A stretch of DNA of 64,000 nt from Acanthaster planci (lineage: Eukaryota; Echinodermata; Asteroidea; Valvatida; Acanthasteridae): positions 44,705 through 108,704 of the forward strand of contig NW_019091544.1 of assembly GCF_001949145.1 (NCBI RefSeq), written 5' to 3'. Under the pieces are notes generated by a model. The model was not told where the DNA came from. It worked only from the letters and a program-made list of their open reading frames with translations, and made no database searches. Positions 1-11,998 of the stretch are shown in pieces; position 1 is the first letter of the stretch, and the number at the start of each line of letters is the position of its first letter. Position numbers and translations under genes: made by a program.

Positions 1-3000
1 CAGGATGTATGTGCATTTGATGCCATGTTTCATGAGTCGTCGTACAGCTTCTATGCCTTCCATCTTGGGTCTGCTGTCGACGATGATTACACGGAACTTC
101 TTGCCGGCCTTGTAGGCATCACAAAGAACTTGACGAATCAAGGAAGAGCTGGAAAGTAAAATATGGATGAGATCAATTCCAGTCTGTTCTCATCTTCAGT
201 AATTTGATCTTGCCTTCAAAATAAACCATTACCTGACATAGCCAAATACAAATAGCCACTCAGTTTGTGATTTGAAATTTCTTGTCAATGATACCAATAT
301 TTCTCACATATTTCTCACCATATGCTGGCAGGGAGCCCCGTTTCAGGTATGTGTTCTTTATAAGCACAGTCGGGGAGCCCGAAATTGGACAAAAGAGCTG
401 GGCCTTGTAACAAAAGACTGTACTCGAAACTAAAGACCGAACTGCTGGGAATTGCCACATTTTTTCAGTTGTCAACAGCAGAGGAAATCCGTCATTGTTT
501 TGAAAGATTATACCACTGTTTGTGGCATTCAGCATGAGCGGATTACCAATGGGAACAAAAGTGCTCCGGTGATGAGCAATACAATACCGCTGCACGTTAA
601 TCTGGCCCCTATTAAAAAGACACTAGTAGCACACTGTGCCAGTTTCGGGAACAACAGAAAATTACATAACACCAGATAATCTGGGCTCATTTCACAAGGT
701 GGCAGGCCTGGCTGAAATATTTGGGCGTCAATAGATGTTGTCTGTCAGATTAGAGTAGCCACCAGACAATCATTTGTGTGGGTGTAAACGTCCAGTACAT
801 GAAGCTATGTCTTTCTGAAGAATTTTGAAAATGGAAAATCTTGAAAATCACCCAGTTTTATGTCATGCAACTTCAAATTCCACCCGACAGAAAGTGGATG
901 AGGAAGTATCACGTGCATATAGGGGCAGGGATTGGAAATAGTTGGATGATGTAGGGCATTAGGAATTGAAGGGGAGAGTAATTTACTGTACCGAAGGATA
1001 TTGAGAGACATGTTCTGATTTCATTTCTGTACATTGCTAACATGCTACATACCATGAGTAAATCAGAATAACATCACCATCATTTATCTTCTTGATCGCA
1101 TCTTTGGAGATTGCTACAGCAGCTAGAAGAATCTTCTCCTTGACATAGTTATCGATGCAATCATACAGATGCTCCTTGGCCTAAATGCAACATTTCAAAT
1201 ATATCTATAATAGAACATATTATAAGTATGGCTACTTTTGAGTTAAAAGCCCTTAAAAATGTGCAAAGTGGTAGAAACAGATAACCTTTTCTTGCACATC
1301 AATGTTTCCAACAGTGTTTGTATCAAATTGTAGAACCATGTGTGTTTGTTGTAAAAATATACCTAAAAAACTGCCAAACAAAAAAGTGAGCCTTGGACAA
1401 TCTCTATTTCCAATTAATTTTGAAAAACTTCACAGAGAAGTTTTTAGCCAGAAAACTGCATTCTTTCAGAATAGATATGTGCTATGCAAGGTAGACGATA
1501 AAAAGATTATTACTTGGATCTTGGATTTTTTCAGAAGGGAGCAACCAACCTTTGCATCTGTCATGTCTTGAGGTATATGACTTATCTGAAGCTTCAGATA
1601 CTTGATGGCATTTCCCATACTGACTGACTTGGGACGACAGACATTCAGAAAACTACAAAAATGGTATCAACAAAATAAGTTTACTAACTCAAGTAGTTAC
1701 TTTACTGAGGAGTGCTCTTAAATACCTGTGATTTAATTTAGGAAAATCACAAGCAAACTTGGTTAAAACTTACCCAGAACCAAAAGAAATAGCCCATTCT
1801 CACTTGGCCAAAGTTTGCAGAAATATCACCTTTAAGTTGGTTTTTGATTTTACCTCAAATTTGTTCGACATGGACCTTTCAAATACTGGTACAGTTGTAG
1901 TCTCATTTATTATTCAGTAGTAGTACATTGTATTATTGTCTGGTGTTCTGATAGCTGTGTGGAATTATTAATACTTTGTGAATCATTATTTTACTTTTGT
2001 ACCGACGGCCAGCTAGTTTCAACAGGAAAAACACAACCGTGATGTCCAAAGAGTTGACCCTATATACTTTTAGGAATCAGCCCCCTATAGTTTTTTTTTA
2101 ATAGTCGTATTCCTTATTTGCAGGAAAATAAGCCAAATGTGTGCTTCTTTAATTAATATGAAAGTCTCAGAGTTGGGGTCAAAATGTGATCTGTTTCTCT
2201 TAAATCACCAATAATGCCACAGAATTATAATGGACAGCATGGTATTTATAAGAAATTAAACCAAATCTGAACAACCATAACCCAGTTCTTTAACAAGTAT
2301 ATCTGACGTTGAGTCTGACCTGATGTACGGTTTGATCTTACTCTCCAGGTCTCGAGACAATTCCTTCTGAGGAGGAGTTGTGTAATCGGCAATGACTTGC
2401 TTGAAGGCGTGAAGCATTGCAATACACCTGCCAAAAATGTGACAAATCAAACATACCCAAATACCACAGCAACTGGGAACCCTGTCACGACCTTCATGCT
2501 TATATGAAACTAAACACGACAACTTGTAGAGCATGTGTTCTAGATTGTACAAATAGCAAGTAGAGAACATCTGATAAACACCACATACTTGGGCATTAAC
2601 TGCTTTGTCTTCCATGTTCTCAGAAACAAATACTTTGGTGTGACGTCATCCATTGGGCTTGGACATTGTATTTTTCCTGTATTCTAACTGCCACTCTTCT
2701 CATCGCAAGAAGTCATGATTTGGATGTTTACCTTGCGTTGGCTCCACATATGATACCCTCAGCGTACTGTAAACCCAGTCTCAAGATGGCTGGATGGATT
2801 CCACCACTAGCAAAGCTTAGGCCCCTGGTTATTGACACCTGTCGCTCATACTGGTCAAGATGAGAGAACAGGCTGACTTTACGCTCCAACTCTGCTCGCT
2901 GAGGAATCTGCAGATATGAAGAATGTTGACTGTGAAATGGGTGAAACTCTGAGATTTCTATGACAATGGCAGATTATTGGATCTGATCTGCATATCTTCA

Positions 3001-4388
3001 AGCTTTTTAAACTCACCTGATGCCTCTCCAACTTCTTCGCTCGTCTCTTTTGCACCTTGGGGTCATCTTGCTGGAGGTCATCGGACACACGAGGGGGTTC
3101 TTTTTTTGACAAGCTTGGTGCTATTCAAAACGAACACAGTAAAGCAGTTAAGTCTTAAATTGTAAGTTGTAACCTGTACTTTATTCCATTGTATGGAGTT
3201 GTGCTTACCTATGTCTTTTTAACCCTAACCCTGCCAGACACAGTAGTCATGGAGGTAGAATCATGGTATAGTGTAGCACTGTGCAGCAGGTGTAAAGTTT
3301 GATGCACTGGGCAGTTAACAGGACCCAAACAAACTGCCCATCTTGAAACAATGGGAGCTGGTACCACTGATCAATGCCACTCCCGGATCCTATGGTGCAA
3401 GACTCCCAGGCCATTTGGCCTTGGGGAGAGTTGACCTGTTGAAGGTGGCCACACTGGGCAGGCAAGTCACTCTGACAATGATGCAGACTGATACATGTAC
3501 AGTCAAACCTCATTCATAAGAACACTGTTCATACAAGCTTCTGCTTTTAACAAGGAACGTCCCCAATCCTTTGTTTTGCATTGTTTTCATTCCTGATAAC
3601 AGAGGTTCCTGTTATATAACAAGGTAATTTGCCAAGTCCAACTGTATGTCTTGCAGAGATTCCAGCCAACATACCCTGGGGCATTAAGGTTTAATGAACT
3701 TCTTAATCTAAGCAGACACATTTAGAATGCCATGATCTGTTAGTTCCCACATGGCAGCTGTGCAGTTGGTTAGGTTAAAACTCAACAGATGGCAAACATC
3801 TCTTCTTGAACAAGTCACTTTACCAAAATAACTTCCACCATAAAGGAGAAGAAATACAGTGTACAGTACATGAAACAAACAAGGATAGGTCTACCTGTAG
3901 GGTCTATTGTTGATTTTGAAGATCGTGGTTTTGACTGCTTGTCACTTCCACTGGTTGGTACCCCTCCTCCACCCCCCTGGGCTCCGCCCCCTTGCTTCTT
4001 CCTCTCTCTATCTGCTTCCTATACAAAACACATTCAAATCAGATTGGAATTGCACTTGTTAACAAAACATGAGTTCATCCCAGATGAATAGCTGTGATAT
4101 ACAGAGTACTGTCAAGGTGTTGAAGTGCTATCTAACCTGTTTGGCTCGTCTCTCTGCCTTGAGTTCTGCTTTGGTCTTTATTACACCTTGTACTTCTGAT
4201 CCTCCTGAGGCACCCCCCGGAGAGCCCTGGGTAGCTCCACCCACATTTAGTGGCTTACTCTCACTCTTTCCTTGTTCTTGTAAGCGTTGTTGTCGTCTTT
4301 CTTTCTTGGATAGCTTTTTAGCCAGCTTGTCTGCTGCTTGCAGCGATTCCTCCATTGCTGGTTCTTTAGAATGAGATTTACTGTCCAT
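1..4388 (-). CDS. EIF2B4: eIF2B delta subunit (EIF2B4), N-terminal part, runs off left edge
   Basis: Delta regulatory subunit of eIF2B, the guanine-nucleotide exchange factor that recycles cytosolic eIF2-GDP and is inhibited by phosphorylated eIF2. Coding exons in transcript order: 4137-4388, 3895-4018, 3017-3120, 2732-2907, 2320-2427, 1550-1652, 1053-1180 and 1-148. All junctions are GT-AG, and every phase agrees, giving 381 uninterrupted codons. The start is the ATG at 4388. Seen in the translation: a charged N-terminal tail with [14 protein letters not shown], then KKLERHQ, a block with [15 protein letters not shown] and [17 protein letters not shown], then [36 protein letters not shown], and VILIYSCSSLI leading into a Rossmann-like [12 protein letters not shown]. 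These are the order and signatures of the eIF2B alpha/beta/delta family, and the lysine-rich tail and TTPP block point to delta. The human protein is about 520 residues, so roughly 140 C-terminal residues lie left of the window. The next recognised gene to the right is divergent. Confidence 0.95.
3498..3646. mobile_element. Short TA-flanked MITE, copy 1 (pogo/Tigger-like ends)
   Basis: This repeat of about 150 bp starts TACAGTCAAACCTCATT and ends CCAACTGTA, with roughly inverted ends and TA at both borders. A second copy is at 24458-24638 and a decayed right half is at about 29865-29960. All share the core aacaaggtaatttg and a block near ttcattcctgat. The CAGTCGAACCTCG-type end and TA border suggest a pogo/Tigger-type nonautonomous element, which is an inference from the termini only. 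It lies in the intron between EIF2B4 exons 2 and 3. Confidence 0.65.
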
Positions 4389-5072
4389 GTTCAGTCTGAC
4401 ACAAAACTTTCATCGGGGAAATAATCCTAAATGTTTAGGCCAATGTGCATTCCTAATTGAGATAAAACAGAAAGGCAAAAAGATGCTACTTTAGTCATGA
4501 CTTAATAGTAATCTGTCTACGTCTGTTGGGTACGATCAGTTATGTCAATCTGTGCAATCAACCATATTATGCAGTGCCATTGGCCATTGGTTGATCCAGT
4601 AACGCTGTAGGAAATCTTAGACTTCAAAACAATCTTCCAGCATGAGCAGACTGCTACATGCATGTGTGAACAGACTTTCTGATCAATTGAAGGTTGCACA
4701 TACATGTACCACATATTGCTGATGTACATGTAGTATGTACCCTAATGTGGCACACTTGGCTTTTCATCTCTAGTGCCTTGTCACAGCAATCTTTTACCTC
4801 AAATTTCACAATCAGTGAAATTTGATCAAACTCTCAGTATTCCTGTTCATAGAACTTAAATTTACGTACCTGCTAAACAGTTCCAATGAAATTTCATTTT
4901 GGCCAGATTTTCTGATTTTTTTTCAAAATGGGCAAAATGAATTCTTTTCAAATGCACCTAAAAACTAAGAAAAAAAACATTTCTTCCAAAGTACATGTAA
5001 TAACGACTTACTAGAATTTGTTAAATTTGAAGACCTTCTTGATCGTTAATGATGTTGGATTTTAGTACCTGG

Positions 5073-5573
5073 TAGGGCTGTGTCAATTTGAATAATTCTC
5101 TACTGAATATTTAACCTTCAGTTTGGTCAAATATCCAAATATTCAGTCTTACCAACCGGCAGGTTGTTGATGAACAAACCATATTCAAATTCAGTTGCAA
5201 TAACACACACAATTGTTCATCATAATCACACACAATTGTACATTACAATCACTATAATAGCTTCTCACATCTGGGAGTATCTACAGCCACAATTTAGCAA
5301 TATTTTAGAGAAAAACGACACTTCTTGCCCTGTTGAAGATTTCTATTCCTTTTAATTTTTTTAAGGAATAATTTATGTTTTGAGTCGTAGTAAGATATCT
5401 GTCGCTTTCCATCTGAATCTGCTTGAAACAAGCCTCCATAATAAATTCTTATTAAAAACAAAAGAAAATTCTCCTCCCCTTTTTATGAATTTTACATTCA
5501 AATACTCAAATTGGAAACCAATATTCGAATATTCGATAATTGATCGAATGTTTGGATATTCGGCATAGTCCTA
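5073..5573. mobile_element. Nonautonomous DNA element, copy 1 (hAT-like ends)
   Basis: Starts TAGGGCTGTGTCAATTTG and ends ATTCGGCATAGTCCTA, so the outer bases are inverted. The subterminal regions are rich in AATATTCGAATATTCG-type motifs. A related copy is at about 61262-61875; it shares the long central stretch (ttgttgatgaacaaacca, aatagcttct, gagtatctacagcca). I found no open transposase frame and no clear target-site duplication. The hAT assignment rests only on the terminal sequence. It occupies most of the near-upstream region of EIF2B4. Confidence 0.6.
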
Positions 5574-5969
5574 ATTTCAGGAGAGGAATATTCAGCTGAT
5601 TTTGTGCCCCAATTTCCAGACAACACCATTTTTGAATGTTGGACTAAAATTTCATGACACTGAAATTGTTTACAAAGGTTGGACAACATGTAGGCCCTAC
5701 CAAGAAAGAAACAGCACTGCTATCAGTCTTCAACAGAACAAATTTGAAGTCTTTCAACAAAGAGGTTTGGAAACACTGCTTGAGGAAAGTTGAAGGAAAT
5801 GTTGATGTATCAGAGGACTCAATTACATATAAGTGGCCTACATTTACACGATTTACTGTATCACTTTAAGGCCTAGGCCTATCTAATAGCTGTGTGATCA
5901 GCTGCAGCACGATTGCAGTCCCTGTATTGAATCATACGTTAAGTTTGTTTCACACAGATCCAGAACTCG

Positions 5970-6101
5970 ATCAGTGGTCCCAATATACCCGAGGCTGGTT
6001 TGTGCCATCTGCTATTTAGGTTCTGGTGTCAGCACATCAGTGGTCCTAATATGCCCGAGGCTGGTTTGTACCATCTGCTATTTAGGTTCTGGGGTCAGCA
6101 C
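5970..6101. repeat. Two tandem copies of a 66-bp unit
   Basis: The 66 bp beginning atcagtggtcc at 5970 are repeated from 6036 with only a few changes. Each unit contains cgaggctggtttgt and ctgctatttaggttctg. The pair ends 18 bp before the target-site duplication of the transposon at 6127-7417. Confidence 0.8.
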
Positions 6102-6126
6102 AGGCAGCCATAAGCCTTATCACAAA

Positions 6127-7417
6127 GGGATCAGGACAACTCGGCCCCAAGACAACTCGGACCCAAGACAACTTGGCCCCAGGGCAAGTCGGACCCAGGA
6201 CAGCTCGGACCCAACAATGGACAACTCAGACCCACCAATATTTTGGCACTCATTCTTGAAAAACAGCACGTTAGTTCGTGGAAAGAGGAAGAGCCTTATT
6301 TTGTGAGGGACACAAGTTTCAAAACCACGTTGAAGAAATTAAAGTACAGGTGTCATAGCAGATCGAGATGCAGAGACTTTAGGAAAACAAACAGCCACTG
6401 CGCTGTATGATTCATATTATTTCTGACAAACTTGCGTCCTCCTATAATTTTGATTTAAAGACACTTTTTCATTAAGGGTTCACACTAATTGATTACAGAT
6501 ATCCAGCTTTTGTGAACTTTTTTTTATCAGTATTAATGGGTGTTTTTTTATTATTTTGTTCAAGTGCATAACACAGCAATATCGGAACAATGGGCTATAA
6601 TGTTCGTAAAGTTTAGCTCATTGTTGTCAAAGTATAAACTATGGCTTTCCAAAAATATGCCACATAAGGAGTCTCTGGGATCTGTCAGTCATTTTTCATT
6701 AACAGTGCTGGATACCGATATCAATTAGGCCTAGGGATTAATCATCGCAGTTGAATTAACACGCGGTCTCTGGTGGGTGACAAACAGGCCGGCGGCAAGT
6801 TCACATTTGGTACACCGATGTTGGATGTTCATGCAGTAGGGCCAAGCGCCGTCAAATGCTTTTTGGTGAGCCTGCATAAAGGTCGATTTAGACTTCCATA
6901 CTTCACCCGAAAGTGAACGCGAAGAGAATTTGTCAGGGAAATGGCATGCGTCACAATTGAAGTTTCATTTTGAGGTGTGTGCGTGTTTCAGGCTAACAAA
7001 TTTCTTTTCAGTTTGGCATATTCGGGGGCGTTGCGCCGTAGTCTTTGGTAGTGTCTTAGGTACTACTCGGGCGTGAAAAAACGTAATACCTGCATGCCTT
7101 GGTGCACATATGACATGCACGATCGTGGGCAGAGGTTTTGAAACCTGACCTCTTTTGATCATAAACACATCAAAGTGGCCCTCTACATGTAGTTGGACCA
7201 AAAATCATTGTTCAATTTCTGAAACTCCACAGATTTTCTCATTGGTCCAGGCCAACTCATTTTTTTCGTAAATAGCATCCAAATTAACCACACATGTAAT
7301 TCTTGTTCATAATTCAAAGCCAATGTCCAAGATGGCTGGGTTGGGTCCAAGTTCTCCGTTGTTGGGTCCGAGATGTCCTGGGTCCGAGTTGTTCTGCGGT
7401 CGAGTTGTCTCGAAACC
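6127..7417. mobile_element. DNA transposon with tandem-repeat terminal inverted repeats, copy 1
   Basis: The element is bounded by an 8-bp direct repeat ATCACAAA at 6119-6126 and 7418-7425. The left end starts GGGATCAGGACAACTCGG and carries about six units of CAACTCGGACCCA with variable spacers (to about 6235). The right end (7337-7417) carries the same unit in inverted orientation (TGGGTCCGAGTTG) and stops CTCGAAACC. The interior of about 1.1 kb has no intact transposase. Arrays inside the inverted ends resemble Foldback elements and array-ended Mutator-like elements, and an 8-bp duplication is compatible with several cut-and-paste superfamilies. A sister copy is at 57279-58886. Confidence 0.8.
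6731..6964 (-). other. Zinc-finger-like open frame inside transposon copy 1
   Basis: This stop-to-stop minus-strand frame of 77 codons has no convincing start; the only methionines are internal. It reads NCDACHFPDKFSS, then WKSKSTFMQAHQKAFDG, then CMNIQHRCTKCELAAGLFVTHQRP. The CxxC, HxxxxxxC and CxxC spacing looks like a metal-binding module and is unusually well composed for noncoding DNA. No acceptor AG was found between the upstream stop and the frame. It could be a relic of transposon-encoded protein or captured host sequence. I do not recognise the family. Confidence 0.3.
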
Positions 7418-8474
7418 ATCACAAATACTGCATGGGGCAATGTTTTCTCCTTTTCCCTTCCCAAACAATGCTTTCTTCATTGTGCAAAATCACCCATGCA
7501 GTAGGCCTATACTAGTATTTGCGACAAAGCTTATTGTGACAGTCAACCAACATGACCAATGTCAGAATCACCACGATCAGTGACGTACCACAACCAGATA
7601 TGTGTGGAAAAATCAATACAGTTCATTCATGTGTTGACTTCGGCTAGGGGCCATTTTGGCTAAGGAAAAAATACAGCTGTTTGTCCGAAAACTGGACAGC
7701 GGTGCATCACGCGCATACGATTAGTGCGTACTTACTGCCACTGTACTACTACTAGTAGCCCATCATCTGATCAGGGATGATTATTGAGACACAATTTACA
7801 ACTTGCTACAACTCGTGTGAATATACCGCAAATCAAGTCTCCACTGTCAAAAAGACGATATTTATCAGATTATTTGACCTGTCATAGTCTAGGCCTATAA
7901 ATAATTTGGCCATGACTCTGTTGCTTCACGGTTGGTTGTGGCTAGCTGCGGGCGCAATGCATGAAGCGGCTTGTTGCGCAGTGCATGCAGTATACGTAGA
8001 ACGAGCGAAGCCTTGCAACTTGCATGAACAAACGTTTAACTCTCGACCGCTGCACGTGTCTCGCGCCCTCTATTGACAGTTCTTCTAAATAATGGACATG
8101 TCTAAGGGTGCATGCACTGCACTAAATCAAGCTCCATTGAAAATAGTGTAAAACCAACAAAGTTGGGAGCCTCATTGCGGGCAAACGAAGTGCCTGAGGC
8201 CTCTCAAACAAAAAACAATGTGTTGTTTGGTTCTTCATATTTTATTTGATTTTCAAATTTTAGTAGGTTAAAGTATTAATTTTTAATAATCTGCCCAAAA
8301 CAAACCCACCCCACCAAAAAGTGAACGTTTCCAAGTCTTCTCAGCAGCCATTTTTCATGTGACATACCGCAAATTTCTCAGGTTCTTCTTACAATTTTTC
8401 AGTAACATTTTTGTCTGCTTTGCCCCCGAATGGGGGCCCTTGAATCTAGGTAGTTGATCCTTGGCCATACTTAC

Positions 8475-8627
8475 ATAATCCCACAATTTCTCAGCCCACA
8501 AAAACTCCGGTTCTTTTCGAAAGAAACTGCTTTTAAACGCCTCGTCCTGGTGGATATGATCGCCGTGAGGATAGTACGTGCGTGATCGGATGAACATAAG
8601 GAAGTTTAATGTGATATCTATTCCTGC
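8475..8627 (-). CDS. Possible orphan first exon, unrecognised protein
   Basis: An ATG at 8627 (MAGIDITLNFLMFIRSR) opens 51 codons that end at a strong donor, TAT|gtaagtat, at 8475. The translation has protein-like composition (YYPHGDHIHQDEAF, then KEPEFLWAEKLWDY) and does not resemble neighbouring repeats. An in-frame upstream ATG lies at 8648. I found no partner exon to the left before EIF2B4. It may be a true exon of a gene with a long intron, a retained fragment, or chance. Confidence 0.35.
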
Positions 8628-9028
8628 CATGTGTAGAACGAAAGGCAAAGTGCATTGCCAACAATAGTCTGCTCAACAACAAATCACAGAAGCCTAAAAC
8701 AGAGACAAGACTATAGACGACCGTTGTAGGCCTATGCTAAGCCGGTTTGAACATTGTTCAAAGGAGCTTACAGGCCAGGCTGGCAAGCCAAAGAAGACTG
8801 ACGCCGAAACTAATGTGCAGAGAACAAATTTGAGCACAATGTACGCAAACCAAGCACCCCGGCCCCTTCAGGCCTGTTGCCTGAGCAGAGACGGGGGGGG
8901 GGTCTTCAAACTAAAAAGTGGAACTTTTGGCACTGTGAACATGGCATATTTTTATTCAAAGGTTCATCATAATGAGCTTTGAAACATAACATCGACTGCT
9001 ATGAACATTATTACATAAAAAAGTATCC

Positions 9029-9061
9029 AAAAAAAAAAAAAAAACACACACACACACACAA
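9029..9061. repeat. Poly-A plus (CA)n microsatellite
   Basis: About 15 A residues followed by about nine CA dinucleotides. Nothing else was recognised immediately around it. The interval from about 7426 to 9028 otherwise holds only the possible orphan exon at 8475-8627. Confidence 0.85.
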
Positions 9062-9577
9062 ACACCACCAATGAGCGAACTCTGAATCGAGCGGGGGGAG
9101 GGTCATTCGAATTCCTCGGACCCTCCGGGCCTGCCCTATTTCCTGTAAGAAGAAGGCAAACAGAAATCGAGTGGCAAAACGTGAAACGACATTAGAATGA
9201 GAACAAAATAAAACTCAAGTCAAAGAAATCTAATTTCAACTCTTTGTGTTTTACATTGCGCTGGGAAGGGCAAAGGCCCTTGGAATAATATGTAAAGGAA
9301 AGACGTCACAGCTTCAGACGCGCAAGACATTGAGCCCAGGAATAACGGAATATTTGTCTTCATACTTGAAGTTGAGTAATAGTTAAATGTCATTGAGAGG
9401 TTTTTGAATTTAGTTGCGCCATGTCAGGAAATTATTTTCAACACAAAATATTGGCATCGTGGTGCACTATATTAGAGGACTTTATAAGTTCCTAACGTGA
9501 GAATACATTGTGAGTCGGCACCAGTGTCGGTGAATGTATATTCTGAGGGAGACCTCCACTATAGAATCAGCATTATT

Positions 9578-9716
9578 ACTGAACTGCTTGCCAAAATTTG
9601 TTTAAGAGCAAGAAACCTTGCTTAAAAACAAAGGTTACCAGTAACCTGATTTGTCAAGCAAGGTTTTTTCACTTAAGCAAATTTTGTGCTTAAGCAGCTC
9701 TATGAAATTGGCCCCA
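9578..9716. repeat. Hairpin MITE-like dispersed repeat
   Basis: An inverted repeat: the left arm (gaactgcttgccaaaatttg, then accttgctt) matches the reverse complement of the right arm (aagcaaattttgtgcttaagcag). The centre is the palindrome ggttaccagtaacc at about 9633-9646. The outer border gaaattggccccag is, from memory, common in echinoderm and related genomes. No coding potential. Confidence 0.6.
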
Positions 9717-10499
9717 GACCGGTTAAATAGTTATCGATGGGTATTGCCGGCAACGGTGACGTCATAAATATGGACCAAGCAGAACAAGGCTACCAACAGA
9801 ATATTGTTTGGGAACTTTTGCCGGCGATGGCAAAATATCCACTATCTATTGTTTAACGTATGACGAAGTATGAGGGATGGCCTCGCATTTTTAAGGTATA
9901 TTCAGGGCACGACTTTTTTAAACAAGGGCGTCATCAGAAATTGTATAGAAGTGGCAACCAATAAAAAAACCGAAGAAATTGTGGAAAGACTTCATATAGT
10001 TTTTAAAACGAACAAACAAACAAAACAAACCTGCGAGTTATATACGCTAGTACTTCGAATATTAACGATAGTATTAAAAGGCCATCGGGAAATGTCAGCT
10101 TGCCCAGATTTGTCATACAACTGCCCAACCAGAATAGTCAAAATCTTTGGAGCGAAACTACATTTTAAAAATATGTCTAGTAATGTTATATTTAGAGCCT
10201 TCTGGAGTGGAATGTTTTATTGCAAGACCAGGAGCTGTATAGTATTTTTGTTCCGTTTCTGGTAATTGACAATAAAGAAAGACAATATCTTAAAACATAT
10301 AGCAGTATTATTTTTAAATTGGACTCGGAATCAGAATTGTAAAATTCAAAGCAGTCTATTTGCACTAAATCACCGAGATATTCTGCGCTTATGCAAAATA
10401 ACGCAGAATAAACCCCGAAATAGGAATGGACTCGTCCAGCTACTAGTGTTAAGCGCGGCTTCAAAGGCGTGGTCACATACTGTGCTTAGTTTTGAACAA

Positions 10500-11001
10500 A
10501 GCTAAGTGTCTACTGGAGCCCTTCAAATAAAACTTTTGACGTAGCTCAGTGTGTCAACAAGAACCAGGCTGTAACGTGCACTGAATACATAACCTCGAGC
10601 ACCATTGTGATTTATGCTTTCCTGTTAGTTCAGTGATGCTATTTGTGTATGATCAATGAACCATGAACGAGAGAGTGCGGCTGGAAATACGGTAAATACA
10701 CCCCACAGACATGAAAAAAAACTTATCGGGCGACTTTGGCAATGGTGCCGTGTACGTGTTTAATGCAGAATTTTGCTGTCGGGTGCCAGCGCGAACAGTT
10801 CTAAGAGCAAACATAGACACAGTTTGACTAAGAACACATTTTTGTCGGGAAGAAGAGAGGCCAACTGAACTTCTAGATAACCGAATGATCAGTCTATTTG
10901 GCTGGAATGGAACATCGAAGTTAGAACGGTAATTCAGTGTATGTTGAACGGCTGTAACAACTCAGTGATCTGAAACTCCAAAGACGAGCTGAAATACCTA
11001 G
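10500..11001 (+). promoter_or_regulatory. Candidate 5' UTR exon and promoter area of the upstream CABIT gene
   Basis: A consensus donor (ctag|gtaagtatt) at 11001/11002 lies upstream of a good acceptor (tttctttttcag) at 11993, six bases before the first coding ATG of the CABIT gene. This suggests a noncoding first exon ending at 11001. No TATA box or CpG island can be assigned with confidence. The stretch from 9720 to 10500 shows only AT-rich sequence and short chance frames. Confidence 0.4.
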
Positions 11002-11998
11002 GTAAGTATTCATATTTTGGTAGTCTCAGCATATATATTTTGAAACATTGATAGAATCTCTGTAGTTATTAAGAAAGACTTATAATGCGTTGTGTACAAG
11101 TCAAACGGAATGTTATTATCCACAGATCTATTATTGACCTATGGACTTGGGACTTTTGTTCCAAACATTATTGAAGACAAACACTTTTAAAAAGATTTTA
11201 TTAGTAAGTGCATGTATTGACGTTAAAAAGGTTTTTAAAATTGGTTATGGGGTGTTTTAAGGGCATGTTATAGTATACTAAGAGAACTCATTTCCCCTTT
11301 GTTTTATTTCCTAATTGTTTTGTGTGCTTAGTATATTTTTCCGCTCAGCCAGTTCAATAATATTTAATACGAATGCATGATTTTCAAATTTAGGAGCACA
11401 ATATTTAAAGACACGTTTCTAATCATGCTTAGCTTTTTAAGAATGGAAATATATATTCCCAAACGATGTCATACAACACGGCCAATCAAATTTGTTTTTG
11501 TCTTACATGTTTCTTTTTAGCCATGTCACATTGTGAAAAAAAATCCGTACGACTGAGTTTGCCTCAACATCGTCACTAAACTTGCAAATATCTCTTTTAA
11601 TCCAAGATAATATTTCTTGAGATATCTGTTAAAAAGGCCATTCAGAAATAAAACTAAAGTTCGAATATAGTAAAGCCGGCCGCCTTAGCATAGCCTCCTC
11701 ATACTAAGTGTATGTTAAGTCATGCAGAATTCAAACAGAAACAGTGCACTAGACACTGATAGGCCTGAACATTACATGTACATGCGAGATCACTGTGCAT
11801 CATAATCCACAAAGAAAGAAAAAACCTAACTCTCAGAACCTGCAAAATTGCTTGTAAGTTGAATACATAGACCAAATACATTTCTTGCTAACGTAAGCAC
11901 CTTCATCATGAAATGTACACATTTTGAAAACGACAAAATCAAGTGGGGATATTCCGTGGCATTCAGAAACACTGGCTGATATTTCTTTTTCAGAAGTT

